From Polyangiaceae bacterium (GTDB lineage: Bacteria > Myxococcota_A > Polyangia > Polyangiales > Polyangiaceae): DNA of 55,028 nt. Shown piece by piece: positions 41,647 through 52,470 of the stretch. The stretch is from NCBI GenBank assembly GCA_020846005.1, contig JADLEQ010000037.1, forward strand, positions 1 through 55,028. The letters run 5' to 3'. Numbering within the stretch: the stretch's first letter is position 1; each line of letters starts with the position of its first letter. The notes beneath the pieces were generated by a model, which ran no database searches, was not told where the DNA came from, and saw only the letters and a program-made list of their open reading frames with translations. Position numbers and translations under genes: made by a program.

Positions 41647-42726
41647 ATGAGCCGGCCCCGGATCCTCGTCGCGATGAGCGGCGGCGTCGACTCGTCGGTG
41701 GCGGCGGCCCGCCTGGTCGATCAGGGCTACGAGGTGATCGGCGCGACGCTGCACCTCTGGGACACGCCGGACGACGGCAGCGTCCGGGGGCGCTGCTGCG
41801 CTCCCGAGGACGTTCACGACGCTCGTCGCGTGGCCGACGCGCTCGGGATCCCGCACTTCGCCTTCGATCGCCGCGCCGAGTTCGATCGTGACGTCGTCGG
41901 ACCGTTCGTGGACGCCTACCTCGCGGCCGTCACCCCGAGCCCGTGCGTGCGCTGCAACCAGCTCGTGAAGCTGCCCGAGCTGCTCGGGCTCGCCGACCGC
42001 CTCGGCGCTCCGCTCCTGGCGACCGGCCACTTCGCTCGGGTCGTCCGCGGCCCGGGCGGCGCCCGCCTCCTCCGCGGCCGGGACCGCCGCAAGGACCAGA
42101 GCTACTTTCTGCACGCCGTCTCTGCGGCAGATCTCACGCGGCTCGAGCTCCCGCTCGGCGAGAGCACCAAGGAGGAGGTCCGCGCCGAGGCGCTCGCGCG
42201 CGGGCTCCCGGCGGCCGCGAAGGGCGAGAGCCAGGAGCTCTGCTTCGTGCCCGACGGCCACCACTCGGACCTCGTCTCGGCGCGGGCCGGCGGGCGGGCT
42301 CGGCCGGGGCCGATCGTCGACGCCGCCGGGCGCGAGGTGGGCGCCCACCGAGGTGTCCACGCCTTCACGCTCGGTCAGCGGCGCGGGCTCGGCGTGGCGG
42401 TCGGCGCGCGGGCCTACGTGGTCGGGCTCGACGCGGCGACCGGCACGGTCCGGCTCGGGAGCCGAGAGGAGCTCGCGGCGGGGCGCGCGGAGCTCGGCGA
42501 GGTGTACGCGCCCCGTCCGCTCCCGGAGCGCTGCGACGTCGTCGTGCGCTACCGGGGCGTGCCGGCGCCCGGCCGGGTGTCGCTCCGGGGCCCCGGCCGC
42601 GCGCGGGTCGAATTCGACGAGCCGGTCCACGCCGTCGTGCCCGGGCAGTTCGCGGTACTCTACGCGGGTGACGAAGTCCTCGGCGGTGGTCGGATCGAGT
42701 CCATGACGCGCTGGGGTGCGGCGTGA
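41647..42726 (+). CDS. mnmA: tRNA-specific 2-thiouridylase MnmA
   Basis: A 359-residue enzyme that thiolates U34 of Lys, Glu and Gln tRNAs. The PP-loop SGGVDSS is at residues 11-17. Catalytic cysteines appear in PCVRCN (Cys100) and ESQELCFVPDG (Cys199), equivalent to the Cys pair of E. coli MnmA. GHFARV, KDQSYFLH, FTLGQRRGLG and the C-terminal barrel (PGQFAVLY) are all present. The start is ATG 41647, preceded by GAGGA. The lipoprotein gene downstream starts inside its stop (GTGA). Confidence 0.97.
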   Translation: MSRPRILVAMSGGVDSSVAAARLVDQGYEVIGATLHLWDTPDDGSVRGRCCAPEDVHDARRVADALGIPHFAFDRRAEFDRDVVGPFVDAYLAAVTPSPCVRCNQLVKLPELLGLADRLGAPLLATGHFARVVRGPGGARLLRGRDRRKDQSYFLHAVSAADLTRLELPLGESTKEEVRAEALARGLPAAAKGESQELCFVPDGHHSDLVSARAGGRARPGPIVDAAGREVGAHRGVHAFTLGQRRGLGVAVGARAYVVGLDAATGTVRLGSREELAAGRAELGEVYAPRPLPERCDVVVRYRGVPAPGRVSLRGPGRARVEFDEPVHAVVPGQFAVLYAGDEVLGGGRIESMTRWGAA

Positions 42727-43352
42727 TCGGCGGTCGGGTCACGACGTGCGTGCTGGCGGCGTGCGTGCTCGCCGGCTGCTCGACCAGCGAGGGCTCGGGG
42801 TTCGTCCGCAGCGAGCGGCTGTTCGTGGACGGCTGCTGGAACGGCCCCTTCGATCTGCACCCGACGTTCTTCGGCGCGAACCCGTCGGCCGACTCGCTGC
42901 AAATCCGGGTCCAACGCGGCAGCGACGCGATCGAGATCTCGGACGGCCTGGCGGTGCTGGTGACCGATCTGCACGCGATCCGCGCCGCCGAGCTCGGGGT
43001 GCCGCTCGAGGTGGGCCTGCGCCCGGGGGTGACGCCGCCGGGGATCCCCGTCGTGGCCGACCCGGACCCGCCGCGCGTGAGCGTCGCGCTCTACCTGAAC
43101 GACACCTGCCACGCCCAGACGGCGGCGCTCCACGCGCTCACCGGCACCATGACCTTCACCGCGCTCTTCAGCGGCGATCGGAACGAGACCCGCGCCGACG
43201 ACCGCCTCACCGAGGCGTCCTTCGATGTAGAGATCGCGGACCCCCGCGACCTCTCGCCGGACGGGACCGTCCCCGCGGAGCGGCGGAGCGTGGTCACCGG
43301 GGCCTTCCGCTTCTTCTTCGAGCGGGGCCAGCCGGCCCAGCCCTTCCCCTGA
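42723..43352 (+). CDS. Lipoprotein of unknown function
   Basis: A 209-residue protein with a short signal peptide and clean lipobox (VLAACVLAGC). The mature part has cysteines in VDGCWNGPF and NDTCHAQ, and strands such as TFTALFSGDRNE and GAFRFFFERGQP. No domain is recognised. Its GTG start overlaps the mnmA TGA as GTGA, so it is translated from the mnmA message even though no functional link is evident. Confidence 0.75.
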   Translation: MIGGRVTTCVLAACVLAGCSTSEGSGFVRSERLFVDGCWNGPFDLHPTFFGANPSADSLQIRVQRGSDAIEISDGLAVLVTDLHAIRAAELGVPLEVGLRPGVTPPGIPVVADPDPPRVSVALYLNDTCHAQTAALHALTGTMTFTALFSGDRNETRADDRLTEASFDVEIADPRDLSPDGTVPAERRSVVTGAFRFFFERGQPAQPFP

Positions 43353-43420
43353 GCGCGGGGGCCGGCCGCCGGCGACGGTCACGGTGCGGGCGGCCGCGAT
43401 CCGGGGCATACTCCCGCCTG

Positions 43421-44329
43421 ATGCGTCCCCCTCGCAGCGGCCTCGGCCGCCTCTCCTGCGCGCTCGTCGTGGCGGGCCTCGCGCTCTCGCTCGGTGGCGG
43501 CTCCGCGTTCGGCGCCCCGAAGACCTTCGGCCAGGCGGACGCTGCGTGGCACAAAGGCGAGCTCGAACAGGCGATGGCGCTCTACGAGAAGGCGCTCGAG
43601 CAGGGCGGCCTCGAGCCGGCCGAGGTCGTGCTGGCCTACTCGCGGATCGGCACCGTCCAGGGCGCGCTCGGTGACGAGAACGCCGCGCTGAGCGCGTTCC
43701 GCACCGCGGCGATGTTGGATCCAGCCTTCGAGCTGCCGGCCGACGCCGGCCCCGTCGCGAAGAAGCTGCACGCGAGGGCGCGCGCCGAGGCCGAGAAGAA
43801 CGACGAGTACCTCTCGCTCAGCCTGAGCGTGCCGGAGGAGGTCCCGGCGCGGCAGCCGTTCAGCGTGGTCGTGGTCATGCCGCCGAACCCAGCGGCGCTG
43901 GTGAACGAGGTCGTGCTCTCGATCGACGACGGCTCGGGGAAGCCCTGGAAGCAGAAGCTCGAGGCGGCGCCCGAGCTCACGTTCGAGGTCCCCGGCAAGG
44001 TCGCGGTGAGCGGCGCCCGGCTCGTCCTCGTCGCTCGCGCGCTCGACGGCCGGAAGAACGCCTGGGCGGTGGCCGAGGCGAAGGTCACGGTCGAGGGCGC
44101 GCCCGTCCCCGCCGCCGGCAGCATGGTCGACGAAGAGGAAAAGACGCCGTTCGAGGAGCCCGCGGCCCGCCCGCGCTCGCCCAAGCAGGATCAGGGCGGC
44201 TTCTTCAGCGGCTCGACCCCGTGGATCCTCGGCGGCGCTGCGGCGGCGGTCGTGACCGGCGTGGTGCTCTTCTTCGCGCTGCAGCCCACCGACGACGTCC
44301 GGGTGGGCGCCCCGTCCTGGCAGCGGTGA
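43421..44329 (+). CDS. TPR-containing exported protein with C-terminal membrane helix
   Basis: A 302-residue protein with a signal peptide (CALVVAGLALSLGGGSAFG). Two tetratricopeptide-like repeats follow (about 37-110: ADAAWHKGELEQAMALYEKA, AYSRIGTVQGALGDENAALS), then a beta-rich middle (SLSLSVPEEVPARQPFSVVV). A linker ends in one helix (PWILGGAAAAVVTGVVLFFA). Such TPR proteins commonly precede Ser/Thr kinases in myxobacteria, and its TGA overlaps the kinase ATG (TGATG), so the two probably form a pair. Confidence 0.82.
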   Translation: MRPPRSGLGRLSCALVVAGLALSLGGGSAFGAPKTFGQADAAWHKGELEQAMALYEKALEQGGLEPAEVVLAYSRIGTVQGALGDENAALSAFRTAAMLDPAFELPADAGPVAKKLHARARAEAEKNDEYLSLSLSVPEEVPARQPFSVVVVMPPNPAALVNEVVLSIDDGSGKPWKQKLEAAPELTFEVPGKVAVSGARLVLVARALDGRKNAWAVAEAKVTVEGAPVPAAGSMVDEEEKTPFEEPAARPRSPKQDQGGFFSGSTPWILGGAAAAVVTGVVLFFALQPTDDVRVGAPSWQR

Positions 44330-46569
44330 TGTCGCGGGGCTCGGCGCAGCGAGGAGGCGCTCCGTCGCCGCGCGCGGCCGGCGACGAGCAGCGCGGGACG
44401 TATTTCCTCGGGCGGTATCGGGTCGTCGGCGATCTGGGCGTCGGCGGGATGGCGAGCGTGCACCTGGCCCGCGCGGACGGCCCCGGCGGCTTCCAGAAGT
44501 GGGTCGCCATCAAGCGCATCCACTCCCACCTCGCCTCCGACGAGGAGTTCATCCACATGTTCCTGGACGAGGCGCGCATCGCCGCGCGCGTCTCGCACCC
44601 GAACGTGGCTCAGGTCTTCGACCTCGCGAAGACAGGCGAGACGTACTGGCTCGCGATGGAGTACCTCCACGGCGAGCCGCTCCGCGAGCTGATCCGCGCC
44701 GTCGAGGAGGACGGCGCGCCGCCGCTCGGCCCCGATCTGTCGGCGAAGCTGGTGAGTGAGGCGGCCGAGGGCCTGCACGCCGCCCACGAGGCGCGAGACA
44801 AGGACGGCAACCCGCTGAACCTCGTGCACCGTGATGTCTCGCCACACAACCTGTTCGTCACGTTCGACGGCGCGGTGAAGGTCGTCGATTTCGGGATCGC
44901 GAAGGTGCGCGGCCGGCTGAGCGAGACGCGCGCCGGGACGCTCAAGGGCAAGGTCGCCTACATGAGCCCGGAGCAGGTCCGTGGGGACGCCGTCGACCGC
45001 CGGACGGACGTGTTCGCGCTCGGGGTCGTGCTGTGGGAGCTCACCACCCAGCGCAGGCTGTTCCGGGTCGACTCCGATCTCGAGACGGTCGAGCGCGTCC
45101 AGGCGTGCAAGGTCCCGCGCCCGACGACCCTGGTCCCCGGGTACCCCCCCGAGCTCGAGCAGGTGGTGATGAAGGCGCTGGCGAAGGACGCCTCCCAGCG
45201 CTTCCAGACGGCGCGGGAGCTGTCGCGCGCGCTCCAGCAGTGCTTGCAGCGGCGAGGCGCCTTCGTGGGCGCCGACGAGATCGGCGCCTACCTGAAGCGC
45301 ACCCTCGACGACCGCTTCGAGAAGCGCGAGGCGCACCTCGCCTGGGCCGCCGAGGCCACGCAGACGACCTCGCTGCCCGAGCTCGACGACGCCGAGCTCG
45401 AGGAGGTGTCGCTGCTCTACGACGCGTCGGACATCCAAGCGTCGTACACCGCGACCAGCGCGGCCACCCCGATCGCGGGGCGGGCCGCGAGCGCGACGCC
45501 CCCGCCCGCCTCGCACTCGGGCGCGCGCTCCCTGCCGCCCCCGCTCGCGCCGCCGCGCGCGCCCGGCCCCGCAGGGTTCCCCGGCCGGCCGATCCCGACC
45601 CAAGTCGGCCTGGGCCCCCCCGCGCCGGTCGCGGCCGCCGCGCGCGCCTACGAGGAGGACGACGACGCGGTGACCCGCGTCGCGAGCGCCACCGAGGCGT
45701 CGGCCGCGCCGACGGTGCCGCCGCCGCGGTCCGTGCCTCGCGCACCCGCCCCGCCCCCGGCCGCAAGCGCCGCCCCGCAGCCCCCCGGCGCGCCCGTGGC
45801 GCTGGTGCACGCCCTCCAGAAGCCGGTGCAGCTCGCGCCCGTGCCCGATGCCAGCTTCGTCGTCGCCGACCAGGCGCCCGCGCTCCTGCCCCAGCCCACC
45901 ATCCCTGGTAACCCCATCCCGGCCCGCCTCCGGGAGGTGCCGGCGCCCCCATCCGCGGCGCCGCGCGCCCCGCAGGCCCCGGTCCCGACCTGGATGTTCG
46001 TGGCGGTCGGCGTCGTCGGCGCCCTCGTCCTCATCCTCGGCGCGCTCGCGGTGCGCAAGCTGAACACGCCCGCCAGCCCGGTGATCGTGTCTGCCGTGCC
46101 CGTCGTCCCCGGTGCCGGCGAGCCGCCGCTGCCCGTAGCCGCGGCTCCGCCCGCTCCGGCCGCGACGGCGCCCGCCGCGCCCGAGCCCGCCGCGCCCGAG
46201 CCCGCCGCGCCCGAGCCGCCGCCGCCCGCTGCCCCGCCGGTCGCCGCCCCTCCGGTCGCGCGCGGCGGCACGGGCGCGCCGCCCGCGCTGCCGCCGCCGC
46301 CCCCGGCGACCGACCGGGCCCGCGTGGAGACGGCAGAGAAGACGCCGCCCGCGGGTGGGCCCGGTTTCCTCACGGTCGTCTGCGATCCGTTCTGTGACGC
46401 CGTCGTCGCCGGGGGGCGCACGCTCGGCCCGTCGCCGGTCGTGAAGGCGCCGCTCCCTCCGGGAAACCACGCGGTCGTGCTACGGAAGGCCGGCGTGAAG
46501 CCCCAGTCGTTCTCCGTGACCATCGTCTCCGGTCAGAGCGTCGCTCGCCGCGTGAAGATGAGCCCATGA
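44329..46569 (+). CDS. Ser/Thr protein kinase with PEGA domain
   Basis: A 746-residue kinase. The kinase domain (about 25-300) has LGVGGMASVHLA, AIKRIH, the myxobacterial catalytic loop variant HRDVSPHN, VVDFGIAK, and a GKVAYMSPEQ activation segment. A long Pro/Ala linker (about 390-540) carries short acidic stretches. A transmembrane helix (PTWMFVAVGVVGALVLILGA) near residue 555 is followed by an Ala/Pro/Glu repeat region. A C-terminal PEGA domain (GFLTVVCDPFCDAVVAGGRT, then LPPGNHAVVLRKAG) would lie outside the membrane. It is coupled to the TPR protein upstream and the lipoprotein downstream. Confidence 0.94.
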   Translation: MSRGSAQRGGAPSPRAAGDEQRGTYFLGRYRVVGDLGVGGMASVHLARADGPGGFQKWVAIKRIHSHLASDEEFIHMFLDEARIAARVSHPNVAQVFDLAKTGETYWLAMEYLHGEPLRELIRAVEEDGAPPLGPDLSAKLVSEAAEGLHAAHEARDKDGNPLNLVHRDVSPHNLFVTFDGAVKVVDFGIAKVRGRLSETRAGTLKGKVAYMSPEQVRGDAVDRRTDVFALGVVLWELTTQRRLFRVDSDLETVERVQACKVPRPTTLVPGYPPELEQVVMKALAKDASQRFQTARELSRALQQCLQRRGAFVGADEIGAYLKRTLDDRFEKREAHLAWAAEATQTTSLPELDDAELEEVSLLYDASDIQASYTATSAATPIAGRAASATPPPASHSGARSLPPPLAPPRAPGPAGFPGRPIPTQVGLGPPAPVAAAARAYEEDDDAVTRVASATEASAAPTVPPPRSVPRAPAPPPAASAAPQPPGAPVALVHALQKPVQLAPVPDASFVVADQAPALLPQPTIPGNPIPARLREVPAPPSAAPRAPQAPVPTWMFVAVGVVGALVLILGALAVRKLNTPASPVIVSAVPVVPGAGEPPLPVAAAPPAPAATAPAAPEPAAPEPAAPEPPPPAAPPVAAPPVARGGTGAPPALPPPPPATDRARVETAEKTPPAGGPGFLTVVCDPFCDAVVAGGRTLGPSPVVKAPLPPGNHAVVLRKAGVKPQSFSVTIVSGQSVARRVKMSP

Positions 46570-48386
46570 GCGTGTCCCCGCGCAGGCTCCGCGTCGCGTC
46601 GGCCGCCGCTCTGCTCCTGCCCGGGGCGCTGCTCGGCGGTTCGTGCGCAGAGGCGCCGACGGTCGAGATCACGGTGCTCGATCCCTGCTGGAAGGAGACG
46701 GGCTTCTCGTTCCGTGACGACTCCGCCTACGCCGAGTACGCGGTCATCCGGGGCGGGTGCCCCTCCGACGAGCGCCTCGCCGAGGGCGACCTCGGCGCCA
46801 CGGCGTTCCGCGCCGTGGTGCCAGCGAGCGCGGCGCTCCCGTCGATCGACTCGCTGCCCCGCGCCAAGTACGGCTTCGCCGTCGTGATGCGGGACGACCA
46901 GTGCAGGGTGCGCGCGTTCGGTTGCACGGCGGCGGACGTCGAGTCGGTGACGCGCGTGAAGATCGCGGTCGCCGCCTGGGGGACGGACTCCCTCTGCACG
47001 CCCCTCGAGGGCGCCGGGTGCGTCGCCCCGGCTCGTTGCGACGAGGGCCGCTGCACCGAGAAGCCGCGCGATGGTGGCGCCGAGGGCGGCGGCGGCTGCG
47101 ATCTGTCCCTCGTCGCTTCGGGTGCGCTCCCGGCGCCGCTCGTCCCGGTGGAGCGCGTCTCAGGGCCGAGCGTCGCGGCGGCGCCGGGCGGCTTCGTCAT
47201 CGGCTACCGCGAGCAGAACGGCGGCACCGGGCAGGCGCGAGCGCGAGTCGTGCCGCTGTCGGCGGACGGCGCGCTCGGCGACCCGGCGGACGTGGACCTC
47301 GCGGGGTGCACCGGCGCGCTCAACGCCGACGCGCCGACGCTCGCGTTCTCCGGCGAGGCCGGCCTCCTCGTGTCGGGCGTGTCTCGCTGCGACGCCTCGG
47401 GCGCGGGCGTCGCGTTCGTGGCCGTCGACTCCTCGCTCGCGCCCGGCGCGCGCGGCGGCGCGAACAACCCGTTCTTCCACGAGCTCACGACGACCCGGCT
47501 CGCGGCGGCGCCCGCCGGCTCCGGCAAGTGGGAGGTCGTCTTCCGGATCCTGGATGAATCCACCGCGAGCGATCCGGACACCTCGCGCATCGAGGCGGCG
47601 ACGGTCGCGGGCGCCGGGTTCGAGGGCGGGACGAGCGTGCTCCTCGACGGTGCCCCCGCAGACTGGGCGATGATCGCGCGCACGACCTCGGTCCGCGCGG
47701 TGCTCGGCAGCCTCCGTCGCCCGGCCGCCCTGCTCCTCGAGGTCGGGGCGACCGCCGCCGCCGCGCAGGAGGTGTGGTTCGCGTCGGCGCCGTGGGCGAG
47801 CCTCGCGGCGTGGTCGAACCGCGCGGCCGTGCTGTCACCCTCCGGCGGCAGCACTGCGCCGCCCGGCGGCACGGGCGGCACCGGCGGCGCTAGCGGCGCG
47901 GGCGGCGCTGCGGGCGCGGACGCCGGCGCGAGCGACTCCGGCGCGACCGACGCCGCCGCCGAGACGGGCGCGGGCGGCACCGGGGGCAGCGGGGGCACCG
48001 GCGGGAGCGGCGGCTCGTCCTCCGGGCTGACCCTGACGGTCCGCGACGCCAACGCCGCGGCGGTCGGGCAGATCCCGCTCCTCGGGACGGGCGTGGTCGG
48101 AGGCGCCGTCACCGCGCTCGGCGACTACGTGCTCGTGGTGGTCGGCTCGAGCGGCAAGCTCACCGTCCACCGCGTCGATGGCGCCACGGGGACGCTCGGC
48201 GCCGCCCCGGCGGCGTCCGTCGACTACTCCGGCACCGTGGGCGAGGAGTCGCTGGCGGCGTTCGACGGCTCCCAGGTAGCGGTCGCGGCGGACGGCGATC
48301 GCGTCGCGCTCGTGTGGCTCACGCGCCAGACGCTCGCCAGCGGAAACCCCACGGGGGGATGGGCGCTCCTCCAGTGCGCGGAGTGA
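46566..48386 (+). CDS. Large lipoprotein, possible beta-propeller-like
   Basis: A 606-residue lipoprotein. The signal and lipobox are AAALLLPGALLGGSC. A Cys-bearing N-terminal part (DPCWKETG, FGCTAADVE, CTPLEGAGCVAPARCDEGRC) is followed by repeated beta strands from about residue 175 (SLVASGALPAPLVPVERVSG, GGFVIGYREQNGG). A Gly/Thr/Ala linker (about 435-485, GGTGGTGGASGAGGAAG) interrupts the fold, which then resumes (ALGDYVLVVVGSSGKLTVHR). A propeller is plausible but not demonstrated. It is coupled to the kinase by ATGA and may be a surface effector or sensor of that kinase. Confidence 0.78.
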   Translation: MSVSPRRLRVASAAALLLPGALLGGSCAEAPTVEITVLDPCWKETGFSFRDDSAYAEYAVIRGGCPSDERLAEGDLGATAFRAVVPASAALPSIDSLPRAKYGFAVVMRDDQCRVRAFGCTAADVESVTRVKIAVAAWGTDSLCTPLEGAGCVAPARCDEGRCTEKPRDGGAEGGGGCDLSLVASGALPAPLVPVERVSGPSVAAAPGGFVIGYREQNGGTGQARARVVPLSADGALGDPADVDLAGCTGALNADAPTLAFSGEAGLLVSGVSRCDASGAGVAFVAVDSSLAPGARGGANNPFFHELTTTRLAAAPAGSGKWEVVFRILDESTASDPDTSRIEAATVAGAGFEGGTSVLLDGAPADWAMIARTTSVRAVLGSLRRPAALLLEVGATAAAAQEVWFASAPWASLAAWSNRAAVLSPSGGSTAPPGGTGGTGGASGAGGAAGADAGASDSGATDAAAETGAGGTGGSGGTGGSGGSSSGLTLTVRDANAAAVGQIPLLGTGVVGGAVTALGDYVLVVVGSSGKLTVHRVDGATGTLGAAPAASVDYSGTVGEESLAAFDGSQVAVAADGDRVALVWLTRQTLASGNPTGGWALLQCAE

Positions 48387-48390
48387 GCCG

Positions 48391-48585
48391 GTGGTGACGC
48401 TGGTCGACGCGACGCTCCTCGAGGAGGCGCGCCGCCTCGCCCTGCGCTTCGCCTGCGAGGACTGCGCGCACCGCCACCACGACGAGGAGCGCTGCTCGCT
48501 CGGGTTCCGCGCGTCTCCGCCGCGCCGGGCGACGCTGGAGCAGGTCGCGACGCTGGAGTTCTGCAAGAGCTTCGAGCTGGCGTGA
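48391..48585 (+). CDS. Small Cys-rich protein, probably metal-binding
   Basis: A 64-residue protein with the motif CEDCAHRHHDEERCSLGF, a later LEFCKSFELA at the C-terminus, and a helical N-terminus. The four cysteines and nearby histidines would suit a zinc or iron-sulfur site. I recall small proteins ending in FCKEFEL with the same CxxCxH pattern in other delta-proteobacteria, but no known function. GTG 48391 or GTG 48394 could start it. It is 4 bases from the lipoprotein stop and 37 bases before tilS. Confidence 0.7.
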   Translation: MVTLVDATLLEEARRLALRFACEDCAHRHHDEERCSLGFRASPPRRATLEQVATLEFCKSFELA

Positions 48586-48622
48586 GCGCCGGCCCCCGCG
48601 AGCTGGGGTACGCTCGCGGCCC

Positions 48623-49555
48623 ATGAGGCGCTCGCATCCGCCCGCGCTCGCCACGCTCGCGCGCCGCGCGTTGATGGAGGACTGCGGGGTCCGGCGCGGT
48701 GAGCGCGTGCTCCTCGCCGTCTCGGGCGGCCCGGACTCGATGGCGCTCCTGCACGTCCTCGCGCGCGAGGCGCCACGGCTCGGGGTGGAGCTCCGAGCGC
48801 ACGGTGTCGACCACGGGCTGCGCGTCGGCGCGCGCGCCGAGCTCGACCTCGCCGCCGCGCTCGCCGCGCGCCTGGGCGTGAGGTGGGCGGAGTCGCGGGT
48901 CCAGGTCGCGATCGGCGCCAACCTCCAGGCCCGGGCGCGGGACGCGCGGTGGCGCGCGCTCGACGCCGCCGCGCTCGCCGCCGGCTGCGCGCTCGTCGCG
49001 ACGGGACACCACGCCGACGATCGCGCCGAGACGCTCTTGCTCCGGGTGCTCCGCGGCGCGCCGCTGGAGGCCCTGGCCGTCCTCCCGCCGCGGGACGGAG
49101 CCCGCATCCGGCCGCTGTGGCGCGCGCGGCGCGCCGACATCGTGACGCACGTGGCGCGCCACCGGCTCGAGTTCGCCGAGGACCCTTCGAACGATGACGC
49201 GCGGTTTCTGCGCGTGCGGGTCCGGCGCGAGGTGCTGCCGCTCCTCGAGCAGCTCGATCCGAGGATCGTCGAGCACCTGAACGCGCTCGCAGACACGCTC
49301 GGCGCCCACGCGGCGGCGGCGCCGCATGACCCCCTCGAGCGAGCGCCGCTCAAGCGGTCGCAGCGCGATCTGGTCGCGCGCGCGCTCGCGCGGGCGGCCC
49401 GCGAGGGCCCCACGTCGCTCGCCCGGGTGGCCTTTCCGCTGTCCGGCGAGCAGGAGATCGGCTTCGAGCCGGGCTCGGCGCGCCCCGTCGTCCGCCCGGC
49501 GCGCGCGCCCGTGAGCCGCTGGTCCCCGGGGGCTCGCGCCCGGCGTCCCGCGTGA
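48623..49555 (+). CDS. tilS: tRNA(Ile)-lysidine synthase TilS
   Basis: A 310-residue PP-loop ligase that modifies C34 of the AUA-reading tRNA to lysidine. Signatures are LLAVSGGPDSMALLHVLA near residue 30, HGVDHGLR, ANLQARARDARW, ATGHHADDRAETLLLR and FAEDPSNDDARFLRVRVR. It is shorter than E. coli TilS and ends in an Arg/Pro/Ala tail; the C-terminal specificity domain seems reduced, as in several delta-proteobacteria. ftsH follows in the same direction 105 bases on, a widespread arrangement. Confidence 0.93.
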   Translation: MRRSHPPALATLARRALMEDCGVRRGERVLLAVSGGPDSMALLHVLAREAPRLGVELRAHGVDHGLRVGARAELDLAAALAARLGVRWAESRVQVAIGANLQARARDARWRALDAAALAAGCALVATGHHADDRAETLLLRVLRGAPLEALAVLPPRDGARIRPLWRARRADIVTHVARHRLEFAEDPSNDDARFLRVRVRREVLPLLEQLDPRIVEHLNALADTLGAHAAAAPHDPLERAPLKRSQRDLVARALARAAREGPTSLARVAFPLSGEQEIGFEPGSARPVVRPARAPVSRWSPGARARRPA

Positions 49556-49659
49556 CTAGATGATGGGAGACTCCGGTTAGACGCCTCCCTCCCCGGATGG
49601 CATGCTGAAGGACCCGGCGGTCGCCGGCTCCTCCCCTCCCACCAGCCCACGAGCCGCCA

Positions 49660-51600
<1,941 letters not shown>

Positions 51601-51673
51601 ACGTCGCGGCGGCGCGAGCTGCGGCCCGCGTGCGTCCGCCCCGGGGACGGCCGCTGCGGAGGCGGGGCCGCGC

Positions 51674-52366
51674 TCAGGGCCCGGTGGTGTAGGCGACGCG
51701 CAGCCCCACCTGCGCGACGTGCTCCGTCGCCGTGAGGCTCCAGAGGTGCACCCAGTCCACCGAGGGCCCGAGCGCGAACGTCCCTGGGCGCCAGCTCTCG
51801 TGGAAGGCGCCCGCCGAGACGTAGGACATCCCGCCGCCCTCGGCCGCGGTGTCGCCGCCCTTCTCGATCGTGAGCGTGCCGATGCCAAAGCTCGACTGGA
51901 AGCCGAGCTCGCGCAGCGCGCCGCTCCGGGCGATGAAAGGGAACGCCTCCACGCGGAGCACGAACGCCGCCCCACCCGCCGCGTAGCCGCCGCCCGAGAT
52001 CCCGCCGGTCGTCGCGCCGAAGGCGAACACGAACCAGTCGGTGAGCGCGCCGCCGAGCCACAGGCTCATCGAGCTGCCGAACCCTGCGCCGGTGCTGGCC
52101 TCGAACTCGGGGACGTCGATCTTGCCGATCTCGTTCGGGTAGCCGCTCGCCTGCCCAGCCAGCACGCCGAGCCCGCCGCCGAGGAAGAAATCCGAGCGCA
52201 CCTTGGCGCGCTTGCCGTAGTCGCCGTCCCAGGCGTCCGTCTGCGCGTCCTCCGCGCGGCTCGCCCCGGCGACGGACGCGACGCCCAGCGCGCACGCGAG
52301 CGCGACGGCCCTCGGCCCGAGCGGGGAGCAGCTTGGGGATCGCCGAGGCGGGACGCGAGCGCTCAC
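51674..52366 (-). CDS. Exported outer-membrane-like protein
   Basis: A 230-residue protein. Signal peptide AVALACALGVASVAGASRAED is followed by barrel-like strands (VRSDFFLGGGLGVLAG, SMSLWLGGALTDWFVFAFGA, GGAAFVLRVEAFPFIA, HVAQVGLRVAYTTG). Aromatic belts alternate with Gly/Ser turns. No family is identified. The start is GTG 52366. It is convergent with ftsH and divergent from the radical SAM gene, with about 100 bases between. Confidence 0.7.
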   Translation of the reverse strand: MSARVPPRRSPSCSPLGPRAVALACALGVASVAGASRAEDAQTDAWDGDYGKRAKVRSDFFLGGGLGVLAGQASGYPNEIGKIDVPEFEASTGAGFGSSMSLWLGGALTDWFVFAFGATTGGISGGGYAAGGAAFVLRVEAFPFIARSGALRELGFQSSFGIGTLTIEKGGDTAAEGGGMSYVSAGAFHESWRPGTFALGPSVDWVHLWSLTATEHVAQVGLRVAYTTGP

Positions 52367-52470
52367 GGCCTCCGTATGGAGGGGGCGCCGAGCCGAGTCA
52401 AGCGCGACGCGTCGCGCGATCCGGCGGCCCTCCGGCGCCGGGGCCGGAGGCGCGCTACGCTCCCTCGGCC

